A DNA stretch of 64,000 nt, from NCBI GenBank assembly GCA_963698275.1, contig CAVOQE010000009.1, positions 558,001 to 622,000 of the forward strand. Direction: 5' to 3'. The position numbers and the translations under genes are program-made. The notes under the pieces were generated by a model. It was not told the DNA's origin. It did not search any database and worked only from the letters and a program-made list of their open reading frames with translations. The DNA is from Anderseniella sp963698275. Lineage in GTDB: Bacteria; Pseudomonadota; Alphaproteobacteria; Rhizobiales; Aestuariivirgaceae. Positions 53,059 through 60,020 of the stretch are shown here, piece after piece. The number at the start of each line of letters is the position of its first letter. Position 1 is the first letter of the stretch.

Positions 53059-53925
53059 ATGAGGTTCCGGCATTTCGATAACCTGCGTGTCTTCAACATC
53101 GTGGCACAACACGGCAGCTTTTCTTCCGCTGCAGAAGAACTTCACCTGACAAAAGGTGCCGTCAGCCACCAGATCAGGCAGCTGGAAACAGAGCTGGATT
53201 TTGATCTGTTCAAGCGGCTGCCGCGCGGCATTTCACTCACGCCGAAGGGTCAGGAGCTTCTGGGTGCGACTCTGTCTGCATTTGGCGGCCTGGAAAAGAA
53301 GATCGAGGAACTCCGGCAGTCAAGGTCGCGCACCCTGACAATAGGGGTCACAACCTACTTCGCGTCGCGCTGGCTATCTCCGCGGCTGATGGATTTCATG
53401 CGCGCGCATCCCGACATCCGACTGCGTGTGCAGCCGATGATTGACCTGCGCAATCTCAAGGCGGAAGGCGTGGACCTTGCCATCCGCTGGGGAAACGGTG
53501 GCTGGAACGACGTCAGGATCGAGAAGCTGTTTGCCTGCCCGGCCTGGCCATGCGGCGACGCCAATGCTCTCAGCCAGGTCCGGGACCTGGGATTGGGGGC
53601 AGCATTCGAGCAATTTACATTGCTGCGTGACCGGCAGGACAGCACAGCCTGGTCACAGTGGTTCGACGTGGCCTGCCTGCCCTATGTGGGCCGCACAGAT
53701 ACCCTGATCATTCCCGATCCCAATGTCCGGGTGCAGGCGGTGATTGACGGCCAGGGCGTGGCACTGAATGACATGCTGGTGGAAGCCGAAATTCAGGCCG
53801 GCACGCTTCATCGGCTGTCCGATGTTGAACTTTCGGACTTCGGCTACTATCTGGCCTATCCGTCCGACGCCATGTCCAACCCGGATGTGGGAGCTTTTGC
53901 GGACTGGCTGAAACAGGTGGCTTGA
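53059..53925 (+). CDS. LysR-family transcriptional regulator (GcvA-like)
   Basis: 288 aa from ATG 53059; a TTG two codons upstream is also possible. The N-terminal winged helix (about 1-60: FRHFDNLRVFNIVAQHGSFSSAAEELHLTKGAVSHQIRQLE) is classical LysR, and the C-terminal substrate domain (about 88-288) has the GcvA-type DLAIRWGNGGW. It is divergent from the GcvT-like gene and probably controls it in response to a small metabolite. The local region contains no glycine cleavage operon. Confidence 0.87.
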   Translation: MRFRHFDNLRVFNIVAQHGSFSSAAEELHLTKGAVSHQIRQLETELDFDLFKRLPRGISLTPKGQELLGATLSAFGGLEKKIEELRQSRSRTLTIGVTTYFASRWLSPRLMDFMRAHPDIRLRVQPMIDLRNLKAEGVDLAIRWGNGGWNDVRIEKLFACPAWPCGDANALSQVRDLGLGAAFEQFTLLRDRQDSTAWSQWFDVACLPYVGRTDTLIIPDPNVRVQAVIDGQGVALNDMLVEAEIQAGTLHRLSDVELSDFGYYLAYPSDAMSNPDVGAFADWLKQVA

Positions 53926-54070
53926 CTTGGTAACCAGTGGTTTGTCGGCGGAGAGCGAGACCGGCATGAACCACCGTGCAGCAGTTTCTGGACTATACGG
54001 CATCCGGGTGAAGTTTGGCGGTATTGGGCCAGATACGTCCAGGAACCCAGCAGTTCAATCCGATTCACTT

Positions 54071-54112
54071 TTGCAATCTATCTGCCGTTTTGTTATAATA
54101 TATGTAATAACA
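54071..54112 (+). promoter_or_regulatory. Promoter and inverted-repeat operator of the toxin-antitoxin pair
   Basis: TTGCAA (54071-54076), 17 bp, then a perfect TATAAT (54094-54099). The -10 lies within an inverted repeat GTTAT-N10-ATAAC (54093-54112), a layout that fits autorepression by the antitoxin. GGAG at 54118-54121 is the ribosome site. Confidence 0.7.
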
Positions 54113-54129
54113 CAAATGGAGTGAGTGAC

Positions 54130-54357
54130 ATGACCAATCTCAAAGTTCGTCAGATCGGAAATTCTCTCGGGGTGGTTCTGCCCAAAGAAGCATTGTTGAG
54201 ATTGAATGTTGCAGATGGCGACATGCTTTATCTGACAGAAGCCCCGGATGGCTCCATGCGTATAACGCCGTTTGATCCGGCATTTGATGCTCAGATGAAG
54301 GCTGCGCGTGAAGGGATGAGCAAATACCGCAACACGCTGCGCGAGCTTGCAAAGTGA
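54130..54357 (+). CDS. AbrB/MazE-type antitoxin
   Basis: 75 aa from ATG 54130, 8 nt after GGAG; a GTG at 54121 would add three residues. The N-terminal swapped-hairpin DNA-binding domain shows LKVRQIGNSLGVVLPKEALLRLNV, the SpoVT/AbrB pattern. The C-terminal tail is the presumed toxin-binding part. Its stop overlaps the toxin start (GTGA), so the two are coupled. It would bind and neutralise the Doc toxin and repress their promoter. Confidence 0.88.
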   Translation: MTNLKVRQIGNSLGVVLPKEALLRLNVADGDMLYLTEAPDGSMRITPFDPAFDAQMKAAREGMSKYRNTLRELAK

Positions 54358-54740
54358 CCAAGCCGGTTTGGGTGTTGCGGTCTGTGATCGACGCTATTCA
54401 TGACATGCAGCTTGCCGAGCATGGTGGTGCATCTGGTGTCAGGGATGAAGGTCTTCTTGCGTCTGCGCTCGCCCGTCCGGTCAATACCCATGCCCATGGC
54501 GAGACCGATCTTTGCACGCTGGCGGCAGCCTATGCGTTTGGTATCGTCCGTAATCATCCCTATGTCGACGGCAACAAGCGGACGGCGTTTCTTGCGGCTT
54601 ACATCTTTCTGCGCATGAACGGCCTGGAACTGGTGGCGGATGAAATCAGCGCAACAACGGTCATGCTGACCCTAGCGGCCGGAGACAGCAGTGAGGATGA
54701 ATATGCAGCCTGGTTGCGAGTTAACACAAAAACATTGTGA
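54354..54740 (+). CDS. doc: Doc/Fic-family toxin
   Basis: 128 aa from GTG 54354. The Fic motif is HPYVDGNKRT at 68-77, with the catalytic H68 and D72 in place and the Doc-type ending NKRT. Doc phosphorylates elongation factor Tu and stops translation. The pairing of a Doc toxin with an AbrB-type rather than Phd antitoxin is a known alternative. The active-site residues are intact, so the module may be functional. Confidence 0.88.
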   Translation: MTKPVWVLRSVIDAIHDMQLAEHGGASGVRDEGLLASALARPVNTHAHGETDLCTLAAAYAFGIVRNHPYVDGNKRTAFLAAYIFLRMNGLELVADEISATTVMLTLAAGDSSEDEYAAWLRVNTKTL

Positions 54741-54795
54741 CGTTCTGGCCAACAGCTCTCAAAGATTGCAGACCTGCATCACTCACGTGAATATC

Positions 54796-55770
54796 TCAGG
54801 GTGTCACGATCACCTTGCCGCGCACTTCACGCCGGGCAATGGCCAACAGGGCGTCGGCTGTTTCCTCAAGGGGATAAACCTTGTGAATGTGCGGTTTGAT
54901 CTTACCGCCGACAACCCAGTCCAGAAGCTGGGCCATGTTTGCCCGGTGCCGGTCCGGCTCGCGCACCAGGTGATCGCCCCAGAACACGCCGACGATCTGA
55001 CAACCCTTCAACAGGGCAAGGTTCAGCGGAATCTTGGGAATGCCGCCGCCGGCAAAGCCGACGACCAGGAACCGCCCCTTCCAGCCTATTGCCCGCAATG
55101 CCGGTTCGGCCAGGTCTGCACCAACCGGGTCATAGATCACGTCGACGCCCTTGCCGTCGGTCAGTTCCTTCAACCTGGTTTTCAAATCCTCATTGGTGTA
55201 ATTCAGCGTTTCATCGGCGCCCAGCGTACGGCAGAACTCAAGCTTGTCATCGGATGAGGCACACGCGATCACCCGTGCGCCCATGGCCTTGCCGATCTCA
55301 ACCGCCGCCTGCCCGACACCGCCCGAGGCGCCCAGCACGGCAAGGGTTTCACCCGGCTGCATGTCGGCACGATCCTGCAACGCATGCAGCGAGGTGCCAT
55401 AGGTCACGATGAGACCGGCTGCAGTGACAAAATCAAGCCCGTCGGGCATCGCAATAACGGCATCCTGCGAGATCGCGATTTCAGCGCGCACACCACCCCA
55501 CACTGAATAGGCCATGACCCTGTCGCCAACCTGGAGGCCCTCGACTCCGTCGCCAAGGGATTTCACTTCACCGGCAATTTCAGCCCCCGGAGAGAATGGC
55601 AGGTCGGGTTTGAACTGGTATTTGTTCTGGATAATCAGCGTGTCAAAAAAGTTCAGGCCCGCCGCCCTGACGGCAATAACAACCTCTCCGGGCCCGGCGA
55701 CAGGGCTTTCGATATCGGCCACTTCAAGTGTCTCCGGGCCTCCGAATTGCGTACACAGAACAGCTTTCAT
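54796..55770 (-). CDS. NADPH:quinone oxidoreductase-family protein (zinc-independent MDR)
   Basis: 324 aa medium-chain reductase. The GroES-like N-terminal half has AAGLNFFDTLI and PGAEIAGEV. The nucleotide loop GASGGVGQAAVEIGKAMGARV is at about 145-165. There are no structural zinc cysteines, placing it with quinone oxidoreductases. Substrates range from quinones to enoyl compounds, so the reaction is not assigned. It is on the strand opposite the toxin gene, 55 bp away. Confidence 0.87.
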   Translation of the reverse strand: MKAVLCTQFGGPETLEVADIESPVAGPGEVVIAVRAAGLNFFDTLIIQNKYQFKPDLPFSPGAEIAGEVKSLGDGVEGLQVGDRVMAYSVWGGVRAEIAISQDAVIAMPDGLDFVTAAGLIVTYGTSLHALQDRADMQPGETLAVLGASGGVGQAAVEIGKAMGARVIACASSDDKLEFCRTLGADETLNYTNEDLKTRLKELTDGKGVDVIYDPVGADLAEPALRAIGWKGRFLVVGFAGGGIPKIPLNLALLKGCQIVGVFWGDHLVREPDRHRANMAQLLDWVVGGKIKPHIHKVYPLEETADALLAIARREVRGKVIVTP

Positions 55771-55991
55771 CAGGTCTCTCTTGTTGTGGTTTCGTCGAGT
55801 TGAGTTACATTACAATTACATCGTCAGATGCCCACTGCCAAATTACGGTCCAATTTGCCAAGCAGTTGTGAAGTCATTGACGGTCAGTGCTGGAAATTTC
55901 CAAAATTTGCATTTAGGTTACGGCAGGTTGCGCGCAGTTCGTCAAGCTGCGAGAACGGACGACGAGGCATTTCGAATCCATGAAGGTAAAC

Positions 55992-56519
55992 ATGTTGCAG
56001 AGCAGTTTTATTAGAAATTCCACCATGCTGGCCATTTCCGGCGCCGTGTGCGGTCTTATGTTAAGTCCGGCACTCGCGGAGGATCCGAAGTTCATTGAGG
56101 AGTTCAATGACTGGTCAGCTTATTCCTACAAGGCCGGCGGCGGCCAGGTTTGCTATGTTGTCTCGCAACCCAAGGACTCGGAGCCGAAAAATGTCCGGCG
56201 CGACAAGGTTTTTTTCCTGGTCCAGCATCGCCCGAAGGACAAGGTGAGATCCGAGGTGTCGACCATCATCGGATATAAGTTCAAATCCGGCAGCATGGCC
56301 AAGGTCACCATTGACGGCAACGAGTTGACGCTGTTCACCAATGGTGACGGCGCGTGGGCTGAGTCAGGTTCGGTTGACCGCAAGATTGTGGCTTCAATGA
56401 AGGCCGGTAAATCCATGGTGGTCACCGGCACCTCTTCGCGCGGCACCGTCACCACCGACCGCTATTCCCTGTCCGGCATAACGGCTGCAATGAACAAGAT
56501 CGACAGCATCTGCGAATAG
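55992..56519 (+). CDS. IalB-family (invasion-associated locus B) protein
   Basis: 175 aa from ATG 55992, preferred because GAAGG lies 5 nt upstream; ATG 55980 would add four residues. A signal peptide ends at about residue 29 (SPALAE). The exported domain shows DWSAYSYKAGGGQVCYVVSQPKD and a second cysteine near the C-terminus (DSICE), which could form a disulfide. IalB was named in Bartonella for erythrocyte invasion, but the family is common in non-pathogens and its function there is unknown. It precedes rlmN, as in many Hyphomicrobiales. Confidence 0.82.
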   Translation: MLQSSFIRNSTMLAISGAVCGLMLSPALAEDPKFIEEFNDWSAYSYKAGGGQVCYVVSQPKDSEPKNVRRDKVFFLVQHRPKDKVRSEVSTIIGYKFKSGSMAKVTIDGNELTLFTNGDGAWAESGSVDRKIVASMKAGKSMVVTGTSSRGTVTTDRYSLSGITAAMNKIDSICE

Positions 56520-56600
56520 GCCACTGGCGGGGCAACCGCTTGAGCGAAACCCGCCGCAGGGTCTCGCGCCACGCACCGGTATGTGCTATTGACCCGCGCC

Positions 56601-57818
56601 ATGAGTATTTCGCTGAACATAGATCATCGCGTGACCGAGGCTGACGCCGACGCTACACCAGCCGTGGGCCTGCCGGCGCGCAAATCCCTGATTGGTCTGA
56701 CGCAGCGCGATCTGCTGCTGGCTCTGTCCGACACCGCTATCCCCGAGAAACAGCGCCGCATGAGGGCCGCCCAGTTGTGGAACTGGTTGTATGTCCGTGG
56801 CGCCAGCGATTTCGCAGACATGACCAGCATTTCCAAAGAACTGCGCAGCAAACTGGCGGACATTTTCGATATTGCAAGGCTTGAGATTGTCACCGAGCAG
56901 ATATCCAGCGACGGCACCCGGAAATGGCTGTTGCGATTACCGGCCGATGAACTGGGCCGCCGTCACGAAATTGAGACGGTTTACATCCCCGAAGAAGATC
57001 GCGGCACATTGTGTATTTCCAGCCAGGTCGGCTGCACCCTGACCTGCACGTTCTGCCACACCGGCACCCAGACACTGGTCAGGAACCTGACCGCCGGCGA
57101 GATCGCCGGACAGGTACTGGTCGCCCGCGATCGCCTCGGAGAATGGCCGCATTTGATGGAACGTGCTGAAAATGTGCCCGCCAGCGGCCGGTTCATCACC
57201 AATGTGGTTCTCATGGGCATGGGAGAACCTCTTTACAATTTCGACAATGTACGCGACGCGGTCGATATCATTTCCCACGGCGACGGATTGTCTGTGTCCA
57301 AGCGCAGGATTACCCTGTCCACCTCCGGGGTGGTGCCGGAAATCGTCCGTGCCGGTGACGAGATAGGAACCATGCTGGCCATCTCGCTGCACGGCACCAC
57401 GGATCTAATCCGCAATGAACTGGTTCCGCTCAACAAGAAGTATCCGATCAGCCAGTTGCTGGACGCATGCCGCAACTATCCCGGCCTGTCCAATGCCAGG
57501 CGAATTACATTTGAGTATGTGATGATCAAGGGCGTCAACGACACTGCAGAAGATGCCCGCCGCCTGGTTCAACTGCTGAAAGGCATCCCGGCCAAGGTCA
57601 ATCTGATACCGTTCAATCCGTGGCCCGGGACCAACTATGAGTGCTCGGACTGGGAACAGATTGAAGTGTTTGCGCGCATCGTGCTCAAGGCCGGATATGC
57701 CAGCCCGGTGCGCACCCCGCGCGGACGCGACATTCTCGCTGCCTGCGGCCAGCTCAAGTCAGCCTCACAGAGGTTGAAAAAATCAGAGCGCGATGCCCTC
57801 AAGGCGGCTGCCGGCTAG
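56601..57818 (+). CDS. rlmN: 23S rRNA/tRNA adenine-C2 methyltransferase RlmN
   Basis: 405 aa from ATG 56601; a GTG at 56583 would add six residues. This radical-SAM enzyme methylates A2503 of 23S rRNA and A37 of some tRNAs. The Fe-S cluster cysteines are C145, C149 and C152 (GCTLTCTFCHTG), and the conserved MGMGEPLYNF and SLHGTTD motifs follow. The second-site cysteine needed for the covalent intermediate is in AACGQL near the C-terminus. The stop TAG (57816-57818) lies within a repeat element. Confidence 0.94.
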   Translation: MSISLNIDHRVTEADADATPAVGLPARKSLIGLTQRDLLLALSDTAIPEKQRRMRAAQLWNWLYVRGASDFADMTSISKELRSKLADIFDIARLEIVTEQISSDGTRKWLLRLPADELGRRHEIETVYIPEEDRGTLCISSQVGCTLTCTFCHTGTQTLVRNLTAGEIAGQVLVARDRLGEWPHLMERAENVPASGRFITNVVLMGMGEPLYNFDNVRDAVDIISHGDGLSVSKRRITLSTSGVVPEIVRAGDEIGTMLAISLHGTTDLIRNELVPLNKKYPISQLLDACRNYPGLSNARRITFEYVMIKGVNDTAEDARRLVQLLKGIPAKVNLIPFNPWPGTNYECSDWEQIEVFARIVLKAGYASPVRTPRGRDILAACGQLKSASQRLKKSERDALKAAAG

Positions 57819-57874
57819 AGCAACATGGGTTCGGTAGAGCCCATAAAGTTGCTCTATCACTTTGAAAGCGATCA
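57815..57874 (-). repeat. Dispersed repeat, copy 4 (inverted, truncated)
   Basis: Hairpin B at 57815-57856 (CTAGAGCAAC/GTTGCTCTAT outer arms; GGGTTC/GAGCCC inner arms with one G-U pair). Spacer CACTTTGAAAGC and the first GATCAG of hairpin A follow, after which the similarity stops just before the isomerase gene. It provides the rlmN stop codon. Confidence 0.8.
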
Positions 57875-57883
57875 GGCTGGCTT

Positions 57884-58489
57884 TTACCGTCGCCTGAGGA
57901 TCCATTCGATCGACTGTTCCAGCCTGTCATCACCCCAGAACAACTCACCATCAGGCGTGATGAACGTGGGCGCGCCGAAAATTCCCTTCTGTTCGGCTTC
58001 CACTCCACGATCGACAAGCGCTTTCTTGTTCTTGGCCGTCACTGCGCGCTTCACCCAATAGGCCGGGTTGTCGACAAGCCCCTCAAGGACATCGAGAACG
58101 GTCTGCTTGTCGGAAATATCCTGCCCAAGGCCGAATTCCCGGTGAAACACCCGCCTGCAGAACGCCGGCAGCCAGTCCTCATCACATCCCGCCAGCGCCA
58201 CTCTGGTGGCAAGCAGGCCGTGTTGCGGAAATACATCCGGCCGGTTGAAACCGAGATCGTGGCGTTTGCACAACCGCTCCACATCACGCCACATATACTT
58301 GCCCTTGAGCGGATACAGATTGAACGGTGATGTCGCCCAGCCGTGTTTTTGAAAAACCGGGCCAAGCAGGAACGGCATCCAGCGTACGTTGATACCGGCT
58401 GAATTCATCCAGTCTTCAAGCCGTCCAGCCGACACATACGCATACGGACTGGCAAAATCGAACCAGAACTCCAGTTCAGAAGAAGTCAT
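57884..58489 (-). CDS. DsbA-family protein, 2-hydroxychromene-2-carboxylate isomerase-like
   Basis: 201 aa thioredoxin-like kappa-class GST fold. The N-terminal FDFASPYAYV carries serine in place of the CxxC of DsbA, as in the isomerase and kappa GSTs, where it binds glutathione. The motif FGAPTFI (cis-proline loop) is near residue 170. The natural substrate is unknown, since no naphthalene genes are present. It converges with rlmN, with a truncated repeat between them. Confidence 0.87.
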   Translation of the reverse strand: MTSSELEFWFDFASPYAYVSAGRLEDWMNSAGINVRWMPFLLGPVFQKHGWATSPFNLYPLKGKYMWRDVERLCKRHDLGFNRPDVFPQHGLLATRVALAGCDEDWLPAFCRRVFHREFGLGQDISDKQTVLDVLEGLVDNPAYWVKRAVTAKNKKALVDRGVEAEQKGIFGAPTFITPDGELFWGDDRLEQSIEWILRRR

Positions 58490-58568
58490 GAAAGTGCGCC
58501 TCGGCTATGGCATGCCTCGCAGAAAACTTTGCAGCTCTGCGAATGAAGACATGCGAGAACAAGAGATT

Positions 58569-58606
58569 AGAGCGCGGCTTTGAACCAATCAAACCGGCAT
58601 CGCTCT
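58569..58606. repeat. Short palindromic element related to the dispersed repeats
   Basis: Outer arms AGAGCG/CGCTCT and inner arms CGG-TTTGA/TCAAA-CCGG around a short loop. It shares the TAGAGC end with hairpin B but has a different core, so it may be a mosaic relative. The rest of the 296-bp gap (58490-58785) shows no gene, only this and the terminator at 58717. Confidence 0.6.
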
Positions 58607-58716
58607 GTACCAAGGGCAGCGGAGTCCTCAATCGCAATAGCGACACGCATCCCGCTACAAGCCCTGGCAAGCGATCAGGCCGCACGTCCGATCATCGATC
58701 ACGACATCAAAACACA

Positions 58717-58743
58717 AAGGCAGCTCCTTTCAAGAGCTGCCTT
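58717..58743 (-). terminator. Rho-independent terminator of the L,D-transpeptidase gene
   Basis: A perfect 10-bp stem AAGGCAGCTC/GAGCTGCCTT with a 7-base loop, followed on the minus strand by a T-rich run (TTTGTGTTTTG). It lies 43 bp past the transpeptidase stop. Confidence 0.82.
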
Positions 58744-58785
58744 CTCGATGTCTTCAACCGGTCATGGGACCTGATATCCATCCAA

Positions 58786-59400
58786 TTAGCTGACGATCAC
58801 CTTGGCCCCAATCTTGACCCGCTTGTGCAGATCAATGACCTCCTTGTTCAGCATGCGAATGCATCCCGAAGACTGGGCTGTTCCGATGCTGGCCGGCGCG
58901 TTGGTGCCATGAATCCGGTACAGCGTGTCCCTGCCGCCCTGGTACAGATACAAGGCGCGTGCGCCAAGCGGGTTGTTCGGTCCGCCTTCCATACGCGCCG
59001 GCAGGGTGCGTCCGTATTTCTTCTTTTCACGCTCGATCATTTCTTTTGGCGGATGCCAGGCAGGCCATTCAGCCTTGCGTGCAATGCGGGCCGCGCCCGA
59101 CCATGTGAAGCCCTGGCGGCCGACGCCCACGCCATATTCTATGGCCTTGTTGTCGGCGAGCACGAAGTACAGCTTGCGTTTGCGGGTGCTGATAATAATC
59201 GTGCCCGGTTTTTCGGTCGTTTTGTAGCTGACGGTCTTCTTGCCGCTATACCTTGAGCGATTGAATAAACTTCCGCCACCACTGCTGCTGCTGCGTCCAG
59301 TGTTGAAGTTGAAGATGGTACGGCTTTCAGCGAGCGCGCCGGTTGATGTGGCAGCCAGTGCGGCCATGCTTGATATAAATGTGCGGCGATCCATTTTCAT
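58786..59400 (-). CDS. L,D-transpeptidase (YkuD/ErfK family)
   Basis: 204 aa. The N-terminus MKMDRRTFISSMAALAA is a probable Tat-type signal, ending near ALAES. A Ser/Gly-rich linker (about 33-50) leads to the YkuD domain, with the conserved H164-G and catalytic C180 in SSGCIRML. It makes 3-3 peptidoglycan crosslinks or attaches proteins to the wall in the periplasm. The length is typical of small alphaproteobacterial members, which often occur in several copies. Confidence 0.9.
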   Translation of the reverse strand: MKMDRRTFISSMAALAATSTGALAESRTIFNFNTGRSSSSGGGSLFNRSRYSGKKTVSYKTTEKPGTIIISTRKRKLYFVLADNKAIEYGVGVGRQGFTWSGAARIARKAEWPAWHPPKEMIEREKKKYGRTLPARMEGGPNNPLGARALYLYQGGRDTLYRIHGTNAPASIGTAQSSGCIRMLNKEVIDLHKRVKIGAKVIVS

Positions 59401-59494
59401 GGTCTCCTGTTTGAATGTTCTGAGGAACAGTGATTCGATTGGAGAACACTCTACAATTTCAAGAGTGCTGTTACAAAGGGTCAGGCCGTAGTTT

Positions 59495-59875
59495 TCAAAG
59501 CAAAAAGCGGCCTAGAACTGCCAATCTCTCGCGCACATTGGGGGCTGCAAGTCGGGATGAGAAATCCGTTGTAATCTGGTGCGACAAATACGGAAGCGAG
59601 ATAACAAGCCGAGCCTTGAGTTGCGCCCAATCGTCACCATCGGACAAGACGGTGCTGGCAGGCAACGCAAGGGCGTCGTTTTCTTCAATACGCGCACTCA
59701 GGCATATGTCAGTGCACGCAGTCTCGCTGTTTTCGCCAACTGCGCTGTCATCAGACACGACAATCGAAGTGTCGGACGCAAGGACCGGGTCAACCAGAAG
59801 CCCCAGGCACGGCTTTGCAATCACTGCAATGAGCAGCGCAACAACCAGCATGCGTGATAAAAGGCCTCGATACAT
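59495..59875 (-). CDS. Small exported protein of unknown function
   Basis: 127 aa from ATG 59875 with GGAG 10 nt upstream; the frame is open to 60046. A signal peptide or anchor lies at about 7-25 (SRMLVVALLIAVIAKPCLGL). The mature part has two cysteines close together (ACTDICLS), which could form a disulfide or bind a metal, and two hydrophobic stretches. No family recognised. It lies between the transpeptidase and acsA, on the same strand as both. Confidence 0.6.
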   Translation of the reverse strand: MYRGLLSRMLVVALLIAVIAKPCLGLLVDPVLASDTSIVVSDDSAVGENSETACTDICLSARIEENDALALPASTVLSDGDDWAQLKARLVISLPYLSHQITTDFSSRLAAPNVRERLAVLGRFLL

Positions 59876-59979
59876 GTGAGAAAAACTCCTCAACTTCTCG
59901 CCGCATAATATCCTTGAATTCGCCATGCAAATCAACAGGTGGCCGTTCACCAGAACGTGAACGGAAGTTACATAAAGGG

Positions 59980-60000
59980 GCGGCCAGACCTGATGGCCGC
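59980..60000 (-). terminator. Hairpin after acsA
   Basis: A 7-bp perfect stem GCGGCCA/TGGCCGC with a GACCTGA loop, 21 bp past the acsA stop. A second perfect hairpin CCGTTCAC/GTGAACGG (59943-59964) follows. The T-run is weak, so termination is probable rather than certain. Confidence 0.5.
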
Positions 60001-60020
60001 CTCCATGTGTCGTAACTCGA

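Noticed and set aside
58507..59256. 249-codon open frame on the plus strand
   Set aside because: Runs through the repeat at 58569, the terminator at 58717 and antisense to the L,D-transpeptidase gene.
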